NCBI GenBank assembly: GCA_014804385.1
Contig: JAAUZW010000039.1
Span: 78,106-99,788 of the forward strand
Direction of reading: 5' to 3'
Length of the DNA: 21,683 nucleotides
From: Lachnospiraceae bacterium
GTDB taxonomy: Bacteria > Bacillota > Clostridia > Lachnospirales > Lachnospiraceae
Shown here: piece after piece, positions 8,230 through 15,444 of the stretch
Numbering within the stretch: position 1 is the stretch's first letter
Layout: every line of letters begins with the position of its first letter
Notes under the pieces: generated by a model
What the model saw: only the letters and a program-made list of their open reading frames with translations
What the model was told of the DNA's origin: nothing
Databases searched by the model: none
Translations under genes and position numbers: made by a program

Positions 8230-8695
8230 CCTCTATCTCGGACATCTTCAAATCGAATATTGTTTCCTCAATAATCTCAACACATTCATCTGGATTATTT
8301 AAAATATCTTTTCCCCAAAAATGAATGACCGTCCATCCCACGAATCGAAGCATCTGATCCTTCTCCAAATCTCGTTCCATGTTCCGTTGAATCTTGCTTA
8401 TCCAATATCCCGGATTCTTACCTTTTTGAAGTTTTTCTTTTAAACTGTCCCAGTCTTTTCCATGAAAAAATTCGCTGTCACAAAAGATTGCTATCTTATA
8501 TTTTGTAAGAGCAATGTCCGGGGAACCGGGTAATCCCTTATAATTCTTTCGGAAACGGTATCCCTTTTCCCATAATGCTTTTCGCAGAGCCAACTCTATG
8601 CTAGTATCTTTTCCACGGATACGGCTCATGTTCTTATGACTCTTTTCGGATACTTCTCCATGGAAGCGTGGCTCTTTTTTGTTTTGTGGATCCAT
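8201..8695 (-). CDS. vsr: Very short patch repair (Vsr) mismatch endonuclease
   Basis: The 164-residue protein matches Vsr: MSRIRGKDTSIELALRKAL at 23-41, LPGSPDIALTKYKIAIFCDSEFFHG across 55-79 and IQRNMERDLEKDQ near 102. The conserved aspartate of the SPD motif (D60) corresponds to the catalytic Asp51 of E. coli Vsr. Vsr nicks 5' of the T in T:G mismatches that arise when 5-methylcytosine deaminates, so it is the expected companion of the linked cytosine methyltransferase. It starts three bases after the HNH gene stop, with AAGGA overlapping that stop, and its 3' end overlaps the Sau3AI-like gene by up to 29 bp. The first 20 residues are lysine/glutamate rich and outside the conserved fold; a start at Met23 is possible but lacks support. 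Confidence 0.93.
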   Translation of the reverse strand: MDPQNKKEPRFHGEVSEKSHKNMSRIRGKDTSIELALRKALWEKGYRFRKNYKGLPGSPDIALTKYKIAIFCDSEFFHGKDWDSLKEKLQKGKNPGYWISKIQRNMERDLEKDQMLRFVGWTVIHFWGKDILNNPDECVEIIEETIFDLKMSEIEDDGEHGLYC

Positions 8696-8698
8696 GTT

Positions 8699-9475
8699 TC
8701 ATTCATCCTTTTTACACGCTCTCATCCCTGCATATAGAAGTAAGAGCTTTTCATACGATATAGCAATCCTACACATCCTCAACCGTGCTATCCTTTTCTG
8801 ATATAAAATTTTCAACAGTTGCTCTTTATCATGTCCATAGTGTAATAATCTATGGCATCTAGGGCACAGGGATACCACATTTGCTTCCACATCTAAACTA
8901 TAACCAAACAACGATTGAAAACTTAATGGTATTAAGTGATGTCCCTCCGTATAATATGTCTTTCCATCTTGTCTTACGAACAGCTCACATTCACACTCAC
9001 CCTCGCATAAATATCCGGCCGCAAATAGTGCTCTATCAACAACTGAACAATCTCTTTTAAAGCCTTCAGTCTTATTCCCGACCACCATATCCAAGGCCTT
9101 CGGTTCATCATGAATTTCATAGCCATTATCATTCTTTACCACTTCCTGTACTTTCTTGAATCGAGTATCAATCAATTCAAGGAATCGCTGACTTAAAAAG
9201 CTCTTATAAAGTTCCTTCAATTCTGGCACCCTATCATTGGTAATATATTCACTCCATATCTTCTGATACCTTGAAGCACTCAATGAACCGCCCACATTAT
9301 TGGCAGGATTGGCATTCCTGAAACGAGAAACCTCATGCAGTATCATCTGTATGCTAAGATTCTTACCAAAATAAGCATTAAAAAGCGTCGTAAACCTCTC
9401 CACGTTCTTTTCTTTGCCAATGTAATAAAATCCAAGGATCAATAGCAATTCAATATCACTCATCTTATTCACCAT
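8699..9475 (-). CDS. HNH endonuclease
   Basis: The C-terminal half carries an HNH nuclease: TEGHHLIPLS (about 177-186), VEANVVSLCPRCHRLLHYG (196-214), and an upstream cysteine cluster CEGECEC that with CPRC could bind structural zinc. The N-terminal 150 residues are helical and unassigned. Such HNH proteins resemble McrA-like nucleases and accompany restriction systems. A role in cutting foreign or differently modified DNA is inferred from context. The ATG at 9475 overlaps the preceding stop by one base (TGATG), with AGAGG upstream; an in-frame TTG at 9478 and an ATG at 9463 are alternatives. It sits between the Sau3AI C-domain paralogue and vsr without intergenic space, so it is an integral part of the operon. 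Confidence 0.85.
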   Translation of the reverse strand: MVNKMSDIELLLILGFYYIGKEKNVERFTTLFNAYFGKNLSIQMILHEVSRFRNANPANNVGGSLSASRYQKIWSEYITNDRVPELKELYKSFLSQRFLELIDTRFKKVQEVVKNDNGYEIHDEPKALDMVVGNKTEGFKRDCSVVDRALFAAGYLCEGECECELFVRQDGKTYYTEGHHLIPLSFQSLFGYSLDVEANVVSLCPRCHRLLHYGHDKEQLLKILYQKRIARLRMCRIAISYEKLLLLYAGMRACKKDE

Positions 9476-10167
9476 CAATCCTCTGATATGATTTTTAACA
9501 CATATGATCTGTTGAGCCAGAAGCTGTGCTTAGGATATGCAATCAAGCCAGTCAATTTATCCGGTACCGGCAGTGGTAATGTGTCATTCCTGTTCTGAGC
9601 ATGAGGTCTTACATGAACATATTGATTCTCTGTAGAAGACGGAAAATATGTAAAATATCTGCCATGATCATCAATATACTTAACAATCTTTCCGGTCGTT
9701 ACACATTCTTTCATTCGAGACCAAGCATCACGCACACTATTCTCCAGAACTATCTCCGGCATCTTCCATACCTTTATCCTGTTCAGATACAGTTCCTTAC
9801 CTTCATTTTTAAATATGGCAAAGACAAAAATATTATCAGCAAAAATCTGACGTAAGGAACTATGTTCCCAGTCTTCTTTTACAATATCGCAGTATTTAAA
9901 GACGGGAAAAGACATGGACTCCTTTAATCTTCCATATTTGTCAAGTTTGATAGTCTTCAGGCAAAAATCATCTTTATTTTCTATCTGTTTAAGATACAGA
10001 GAATTACTGTATGTAATCATTCTCTTTATTAGCGCATTTAAGCGGTTTTTCGCCCCTTCATTCACATCAAACTCATCATATAGACGTGTCACAGCACAAT
10101 CCCTGTATTCTTCTACAAATACATCAATATCATGGTTTAACTTAACAATATAATCCATCTGTGCCAT
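9475..10167 (-). CDS. Stand-alone Sau3AI C-terminal (allosteric/DNA-binding) domain protein
   Basis: This 230-residue protein aligns with the C-terminal half of the full-length Sau3AI-like enzyme three genes downstream. Paired motifs are LKTIKLDKYGRLKESMSFP with VKTIRVGKNDRIKESMSFP, VHVRPHAQNRNDT with CHVRPHAQNAQDT, and YPKHSFWLNRSYV with YPKQCFWLNNTYI. It has no counterpart of the catalytic D-x6-E-x-K segment, so it is not expected to cut DNA. In Sau3AI the matching domain is a dead MutH fold that binds the target and activates the enzyme in trans within a dimer. A free copy could be a recognition subunit, an activator or inhibitor of the full-length enzyme, or an adaptor for the helicase; these roles are inference. 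The start has GAGGTGAG overlapping the helicase stop, six bases downstream of that gene. Confidence 0.85.
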   Translation of the reverse strand: MAQMDYIVKLNHDIDVFVEEYRDCAVTRLYDEFDVNEGAKNRLNALIKRMITYSNSLYLKQIENKDDFCLKTIKLDKYGRLKESMSFPVFKYCDIVKEDWEHSSLRQIFADNIFVFAIFKNEGKELYLNRIKVWKMPEIVLENSVRDAWSRMKECVTTGKIVKYIDDHGRYFTYFPSSTENQYVHVRPHAQNRNDTLPLPVPDKLTGLIAYPKHSFWLNRSYVLKIISED

Positions 10168-10173
10168 AAAATC

Positions 10174-12162
10174 TCACCTCATATATGTTTGCACAACATC
10201 CTGATCTGACATTATGTTTGTATCTTCCATTTCAGCTCCACCTATAGAAATATCATCAGCATCCAAAATCTTAAGCATTCTAGTCTCTTTGATATCCAAC
10301 CTTTCAGATATCGCCGCATCTATAGAATCTTCATTTTCAATGAAATAATAATGCGCTGTAGTGCCCTCAGGCATATTTATCCTGTGAATCCTGTCTTTGG
10401 ACTGTATGAACTGTGCTGCATTAAAATTACGGTTCACATAGATGGCATTCTGGCAGACTCTATGTAAAGATATCGACTCTGCAAGTGTTGCCGGGTTTGC
10501 CAGCAACACCATGCTATCATCCTCGCGAAATCTTTTTATAGCTTGTTGCCGGTCATCACCGGACACAGTACCATTTATAAGCTCAATCGGTTTCCCGATT
10601 CTGGTCTCTATCATCGACTTCAATACATCCATATTTTTAACGAAGATATCCCAGACCAAAACCTTTTTCCCCTCCATAACAAGCTTGTATGTGAGTTCTG
10701 TAGCAGTGCGATTCTTATTCGTTTCTATCGCGCCTCTTTCAAACATATTAATCAGCTTCACGATTTTTGATTCTGAAAACTGCTGGGACAACTCTCTATC
10801 TGCTTTTGCTAAGATGTTTATCTTTGAACCATCCTTATCAGCGTACTCGACATATTCCTCCTTAAGTTCATCCATTGAACTGATTATGCTATTTTTAAGT
10901 AATGAAGGATTAGCCGATATCTGCATCTTTCGAATTAGTATCGCTTTCTTCAAGTTCATCAAAAAATCTTCATCTATATCATCAGACAGCTTTCCGCAGA
11001 AATCATTAAGTCTGTCGTATAACTCCTGCTGCCCCTCATTCATCTCACATCTGACGAAATCAATCTCATACGGCAAGAGTTCTCCCTTGGCAATAAGATA
11101 CTTTTTGGAAATCCTCGAATAATGCGGATCAAGGCTTTCATGTATTCGCGTCATCTCAACATCAGATGCTCCATTATTGGTCATAGATTTTAACTGATTA
11201 TATTTATATGGCAGTATCTGTTTATACGGAGATAATGCTTCAGTGAGAGAATACAAATCCTCATATCCATTCGGCATTGGTGTTCCCGTCAAAATTATAC
11301 GGGATGCTGCATGTTTTGCTATCTCCAATGCTGCTTCTGTCGCAGCTGCGTTTGGATTTTTTATCTTGTGTCCCTCATCGATAATCAGCATTGTTCTTTT
11401 TTCTGTTAAAAAACCAGAGATTTCCCGACGTAACATCCTAATCTTTTCAATGTTGATGAATGTTATCTCTTTATGATGTTGCTTTGATGCACCTAAATAT
11501 AAACAGCAATCTTTTGTCGTTTCAGATGCAAGGTTTTCAAATTCAGGAGTTCTCCCAAAACAGGTCTGATATTCATCATACCAAGCATTGTATGCACTTC
11601 CCGGTCCTATCACAAAAATATTATCCACAACAGCATTCTGTTTAAGGTATGCATACGCAGCATAAGTTATAATGGTCTTTCCGGCACCGGGAACAGAAAA
11701 ATCAAACCCGCCTTCTCCAATACTCAGAAGAAAAGCCGATCTATACTGGTAATCTCGCAATGTTATCACTAAATTTTTGTCACAAAAAGCGCAAAATTTC
11801 TCAAAATTCGGTTGTATCGACCCCTTATTTAATTTTATTGCTCGTAATGATTCAACCCTATTGACAGAAGCACTTTCAAACTCTTGCTGTCTGTCCAATA
11901 AATTCTGAGTTGCTTCATCAAAGGACACCTCAGCTTTGCACGCCTCAAGAAAACCCACAATATCCTTGATGTTTTTGGCTTCAACGTGTTCGTCATGGTT
12001 GTTATAAGTGATTATGATTCTCCCGTTCTCATTCATTATAACAACATCCTTCATAGCACTAAGATAGATATTAAATTTCATCCCAGAACGACCACTTAAT
12101 TTATTTGTGCCTGATACCTCAAATGTGGCGTCTTGAATCATTTTAATCACAATATCACTCAT
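10174..12162 (-). CDS. SNF2/DEAD-like superfamily II helicase
   Basis: The 662-residue protein has both RecA-like lobes of an SF2 (SNF2-like) ATPase. Lobe 1 holds LRDYQYRSAFLL at about 135-146, a Walker A FSVPGAGKT with K162, motif II LIIDEGHKIKN with DEGH at 262-265, and motif III LTGTPMPN at 291-298. Lobe 2 holds KVLVWDIFVKN, DDRQQAIKRFR, LLANPATLAESISLH and motif VI QSKDRIHRI. SNF2 ATPases usually carry GLGKT and DEAH, so PGAGKT and DEGH are variants. No nuclease domain is fused. It likely translocates on duplex DNA and supplies ATP-driven movement or remodelling to the nucleases encoded downstream (inference). Its ATG overlaps the stop of the ParB-like gene as ATGA, implying coupled translation and a functional pair. 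It resembles SNF2-helicase genes seen in restriction and DISARM-like islands without the other DISARM parts. Confidence 0.92.
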   Translation of the reverse strand: MSDIVIKMIQDATFEVSGTNKLSGRSGMKFNIYLSAMKDVVIMNENGRIIITYNNHDEHVEAKNIKDIVGFLEACKAEVSFDEATQNLLDRQQEFESASVNRVESLRAIKLNKGSIQPNFEKFCAFCDKNLVITLRDYQYRSAFLLSIGEGGFDFSVPGAGKTIITYAAYAYLKQNAVVDNIFVIGPGSAYNAWYDEYQTCFGRTPEFENLASETTKDCCLYLGASKQHHKEITFINIEKIRMLRREISGFLTEKRTMLIIDEGHKIKNPNAAATEAALEIAKHAASRIILTGTPMPNGYEDLYSLTEALSPYKQILPYKYNQLKSMTNNGASDVEMTRIHESLDPHYSRISKKYLIAKGELLPYEIDFVRCEMNEGQQELYDRLNDFCGKLSDDIDEDFLMNLKKAILIRKMQISANPSLLKNSIISSMDELKEEYVEYADKDGSKINILAKADRELSQQFSESKIVKLINMFERGAIETNKNRTATELTYKLVMEGKKVLVWDIFVKNMDVLKSMIETRIGKPIELINGTVSGDDRQQAIKRFREDDSMVLLANPATLAESISLHRVCQNAIYVNRNFNAAQFIQSKDRIHRINMPEGTTAHYYFIENEDSIDAAISERLDIKETRMLKILDADDISIGGAEMEDTNIMSDQDVVQTYMR

Positions 12163-13397
12163 AATTTATACTTCGCCGTAATCTTATAGATACTCTTTGA
12201 CAGTTCCTTAAGGTTTTTGAGATCATCTTCTGAGACCTCATCCATACCTTCAATAAGTTCCTCGATTCTGTCCACCTTGCCGCGTACCTCAATAATAAGT
12301 TTTGAAAGATCTTTGTCTGTCAAAACTGAGCTGAGCTTGTTCACTGCATCATTAAGGTTCTGGTCAAGTTTTCCACCTTTTTTCCCCAAAAATTGCCAAT
12401 CAGTCTCACTCACTGGATCATTTACATCGATAATATCATTATGGTGCCGCAAGAAACCTTCCCATACTGACTTTTCAATGAAGACGCCATTGGTCTTATT
12501 CGGTTTTCCGACCAAAACATCCCTAAATTTCTTTCCTTCAAATTTCGCGCGTATATAGTCATAGCAAATCATCTTAAAGTCTGCTACATCACTTGGCTGA
12601 TAATCCCATTCTGCATTGTACGTTCCGTTATCCAAGCGCTTAAAAACTGTCTTCGCATTAAGAAACTGGTCTTCTAATCCATCCAATAAGGTGAAATGAT
12701 TAGGTTTTCCAATTGTGTTGAGATATTCTACCATCAAATCAAATGTTACCTGCATCTCGCCAACTTCCTTATCTGACTTAAGCCCCATATACTGCTTTAT
12801 CTGTGGATATGTGTATCCGGCTTTTAGAAGATTATCCACTTTAACATAAAGACAGATTCTGTTATATCCGACCTTCTCATCAGCGCCTATCTGCAGCATG
12901 GTCTCCAAAGCCATTATCTCTTTAGCATCGATATCTTCTGGTAAGACTATTGTATTAAAATATCTGAAGTCTTCAACATTCTGACCATACTTATCAGCTT
13001 CGCCATTAAACAACGCTCTGAGAAGGGTCGCTCTTCGGTTTCCATCGATGATGATGCCTTCATTCGTAATCACACCATCGACCTGCTGTCCGTTCTTTGC
13101 AAGATCTACTTTCGTCCTCTCATTCTCTGCAGGATGTTCCTTAAGTATTATGTCATATAGATATTGAACATCATCATCCGACTCAATATCTAGACTCCTT
13201 CCACTCTCAGCCTCATATTCCCTGATTTTCCAGGTAATACGGTCATTAAGGATGTTCGGAACCAAAAGGTCTAGAGGAATCCTATATACATCAAAAGTAG
13301 CGCCTTTCCTTATCGGAAGCGTAAGCCCCGTTTTAATAGGTTTCCTTGCATCCGTAATCTCTTTAATCTTAACCTTCGCTTCTGCTCTTGATATCAT
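12159..13397 (-). CDS. ParB/Srx-like domain protein
   Basis: The 412-residue product shows a ParB N-terminal (ParB/sulfiredoxin-like) core at about 35-130: YRIPLDLLVPNILNDR near the front and KNGQQVDGVITNEGIIIDG leading into NRRATLLRAL at 101-129. That is the GQ...DGNRR pattern of the nucleotide-binding site. The C-terminal half is helical and unassigned, ending in a charged, possibly coiled-coil tail. ParB-fold proteins act as CTP-dependent DNA clamps, nucleases or NTPases; which applies here is unclear. I set the start at ATG 13397 because AGGAG lies seven bases upstream; the in-frame GTG at 13412 lies upstream of that site and lacks one. It is the first intact gene of the operon, 11 bp after the stop of the XRE remnant, and overlaps the helicase by 4 bp. 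Confidence 0.85.
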   Translation of the reverse strand: MISRAEAKVKIKEITDARKPIKTGLTLPIRKGATFDVYRIPLDLLVPNILNDRITWKIREYEAESGRSLDIESDDDVQYLYDIILKEHPAENERTKVDLAKNGQQVDGVITNEGIIIDGNRRATLLRALFNGEADKYGQNVEDFRYFNTIVLPEDIDAKEIMALETMLQIGADEKVGYNRICLYVKVDNLLKAGYTYPQIKQYMGLKSDKEVGEMQVTFDLMVEYLNTIGKPNHFTLLDGLEDQFLNAKTVFKRLDNGTYNAEWDYQPSDVADFKMICYDYIRAKFEGKKFRDVLVGKPNKTNGVFIEKSVWEGFLRHHNDIIDVNDPVSETDWQFLGKKGGKLDQNLNDAVNKLSSVLTDKDLSKLIIEVRGKVDRIEELIEGMDEVSEDDLKNLKELSKSIYKITAKYKL

Positions 13398-13408
13398 AGT
13401 CTCACTCC

Positions 13409-13597
13409 TCACTTGTCTTTTGATTGGTTCTCTTCCGGCAGCATCTCTAGAATATCACCCACGTCGCACTCTAATACTTCACATATCCGTGCAATCACAT
13501 CCATAGAAACAAACTGATCGCGATTGAGTTTAGCGTAGGTTCTTAGGGAAATCTTTGCAGATTCTTTTGGCTCACCCTTTCTCTTTTCCCCTTTATT
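13409..13597 (-). pseudogene. Truncated XRE-family HTH regulator (C-terminal part)
   Basis: Translating the minus strand gives a peptide aligning with the last three-quarters of small Cro/XRE regulators: KGEPKESAKISLRTYAKLNR, then DQFVSMDVIARICEVLECD and VGDILEMLPEE before TGA. The usual first 20 or so residues are absent: an in-frame TAG at 13598-13600 and unrelated sequence precede it, and the only ATG is deep inside the DNA-recognition region. Other frames upstream show no homology, so this looks like loss of the 5' end rather than a simple frameshift. It lies on the same strand directly before the ParB-like gene, where a controller of a restriction operon would be, so the operon may have lost its native regulation. 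Confidence 0.7.
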
Positions 13598-13904
13598 CTA
13601 CTACAATCCCCCTAAAAATACCACTCTCCATTTTCAATGCAAGAAACTTTATATTACACTCTCTGCCTGAGTGAATTACTTTTCAGATCATAATTTTTCG
13701 TCAGTTCACACTGCCATTTTCTCCCTATTTTTTCAATTAACAAACATCCGATTATTTGAAAAAAATTAAAAAGACTACCATAAGTAGTATACCTTAAAGT
13801 AGTCTTTTTTCCAATATCCGACATTATATTTATTTCCACACAGCTAAACTCAAATGCCTCCTCCCCATTTATTTATCCGAATCAACAGGTTCCTACATCC
13901 CTTT
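13598..13904. other. Non-coding stretch between the regulator remnant and IS110
   Basis: No gene is supported here. A 61-codon open frame on the minus strand lacks a ribosome site and overlaps a hairpin. A weak promoter-like pair facing the operon (TTGCAT near 13650 and TATTTT 16 bases on) is possible but unconvincing. The only clear structure is the inverted repeat at 13768-13810. Confidence 0.45.
13768..13810. terminator. Bidirectional hairpin with T-runs on both sides
   Basis: AAAAAGACTAC (13768-13778) pairs perfectly with GTAGTCTTTTT (13799-13809), with an inner TAAG/CTTA pairing in the loop. The outer arms are A- and T-rich, so each strand ends its stem in a T-run, as in a bidirectional intrinsic terminator. 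It lies between the IS110 element and the restriction operon and would insulate one from the other. Confidence 0.7.
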
Positions 13905-13939
13905 TTCTATCCTCGTATTATATAGACATACCCATTCTT

Positions 13940-14150
13940 TACCTATTCTAGGTTATAGGGTATGCTGTTGAAGATGCTGTGGATTGGTTTTTTTCTCCTA
14001 CCGCTCAGACGGTTTTGAATAGGCTCCAACCACAGCCTCTTTGCTACAATGTTAATCAGTTAGATACCGCATGACGGTTTATTTAGAACGAGGTTACATC
14101 GGCAGGGAGCCCTGTGGATCTACCAACAACATCAATAACTTTGAAGGAGG
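13940..14150 (+). ncRNA. Candidate IS110 bridge RNA
   Basis: The roughly 240-bp leader of the recombinase gene has strong local structure and no coding frame. GCTGTGG-A-TTGG (13976-13987) pairs with CCAACCACAGC (14026-14036), an 11-bp stem with one bulged A and a 38-nt internal loop. That loop holds a small ACCG/CGGT hairpin (14000-14013). A second hairpin, CAGGG/CCCTG, lies at 14103-14114. IS110-group elements encode in this position a bridge RNA whose two internal loops pair with target and donor DNA. Exact ends and guide bases cannot be assigned without the IS boundaries. Confidence 0.5.
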
Positions 14151-14159
14151 TTCACCTGT

Positions 14160-15329
14160 ATGATCTATGTTGGTATTGATGTCGCAAAGGATAAGCACGA
14201 TTGCTGTATCCTTGGCCCTGATGCCGAAAAACTCTATCCAGTGTTCACTATCTCAAACAACAGGGATGGCTTTGACGAACTCTATGAGAAGATCCAGGAC
14301 GCAGAAACTGATAATGACCAAATAAAAGTAGGGCTTGAGGCTACCGGCCATTACTCACTCAACCTTCTGGGTTCGCTCATTGATAAAGGTCTGACCACCT
14401 GTGTTATCAATCCATTGCATACTAATCTTTACAGAAAAGGTCTAAGCCTTAGAAAGACGAAAACGGATAAAGTCGATGCCAGTTCGATTGCTATGATGCT
14501 CATAACCGATAAGACACTCAAGCCCTACTCGGATACATCATACCACAACGAGGAATTAAAGTCATTAACCCGTTATCGTTTCGACAAAGTTCAGGAGCGT
14601 GCAAGACTGAAAGTCTCTATTGCGCGCCTTGTAAACATCCTGTTCCCGGAATTGGAGAAGCTTGTTCCAGATATCCACATGGCTTCCGTGTACGCCCTGC
14701 TTTCAGAATTCCCCGGCGCTTCCCACATCGCAGGCTGCCATCTGACTCGTCTTAAGAATCTGCTTGAAACAGCCTCTAAAGGGCGCTATGGACGCGACAA
14801 AGCTATCGAAATCCGAAATGCCGCACATACCTCTATTGGATCCGTTATGCCCGTAAAATCGTTGGAGCTGAAGCACACGATTCACCTGATCAATGTGTTA
14901 ACCGAAGAGATTGAAGAAGTCGAAGCTGTCATAAAAAAGATCATGGATGACAATGCCTCCCCTATCATGACGATCCCCGGAATCAGTTATCGCATGGGTG
15001 CAATGATCCTTGCCGAGGTAGGCGATTTTTCCCGTTTCGAGAATGCGGATCAGATACTTGCCTTTGCGGGTCTGTCGCCATCCACTTATCAATCCGGACA
15101 ACTGAAATCGAGCTATGCGCATATGGAGAAACGCGGCTCCCGCTATCTCCGCTATGCCCTGTTCAATGCCACTAAGTTTGTCTGTAAATGGGATGAAACC
15201 TTTGGCGCTTACCTTGCCAAGAAGATTCGGGAAGGCAAACACTATAATGTTGCTGTCTCTCATGCAGCCAAGAAACTGATCCGGACAATCTACAGAATGG
15301 AATTAACCGGCGAGGCATACAGAAAATAA
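14160..15329 (+). CDS. IS110-family DEDD recombinase/transposase
   Basis: The 389-residue protein has the RuvC-like DEDD domain: YVGIDVAKDKHD with D7, KVGLEATGHY with E60, and LRKTKTDKVDASSIA with D103 and D106. It also has the C-terminal Transposase_20 region: MTIPGISYRMGAMILAEVGD, then FAGLSPSTYQSGQLKSS, where the serine of the SG pair is the expected recombination nucleophile, then KRGSRYLRYALFNA. It appears full length and intact, so the element may be mobile. It excises and inserts DNA guided by the RNA encoded just upstream. AAGGAGG lies nine bases before the ATG. It is the only clear plus-strand gene here. Confidence 0.95.
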   Translation: MIYVGIDVAKDKHDCCILGPDAEKLYPVFTISNNRDGFDELYEKIQDAETDNDQIKVGLEATGHYSLNLLGSLIDKGLTTCVINPLHTNLYRKGLSLRKTKTDKVDASSIAMMLITDKTLKPYSDTSYHNEELKSLTRYRFDKVQERARLKVSIARLVNILFPELEKLVPDIHMASVYALLSEFPGASHIAGCHLTRLKNLLETASKGRYGRDKAIEIRNAAHTSIGSVMPVKSLELKHTIHLINVLTEEIEEVEAVIKKIMDDNASPIMTIPGISYRMGAMILAEVGDFSRFENADQILAFAGLSPSTYQSGQLKSSYAHMEKRGSRYLRYALFNATKFVCKWDETFGAYLAKKIREGKHYNVAVSHAAKKLIRTIYRMELTGEAYRK

Positions 15330-15444
15330 ACCCAACCAACTCCATCACCTGTTCTGCGAGCACCTGCCCAGATGCTCTGTTTGTCATGCGATTTTCAAGG
15401 TGCTGATTTATCAAAAATGTATTTCTACACTTTTCTCAAAAACT

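Noticed and set aside
10442..11122. 226-codon plus-strand open frame inside the helicase gene
   Set aside because: It lies antisense to a well-conserved helicase and its translation is a low-complexity serine/phenylalanine-rich mirror of the real frame.
5335..13397. DISARM or BREX system
   Set aside because: A helicase and a cytosine methylase are present, but no DUF1998 (DrmB), PglZ, BrxC or DISARM-type DrmC partner is linked. The PLD protein at the left edge is separated by unrelated genes.
13654..13839. 61-codon minus-strand open frame upstream of the regulator remnant
   Set aside because: It has no ribosome site, overlaps the bidirectional hairpin and shows no recognisable protein pattern. 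It is also not the missing front of the XRE gene.
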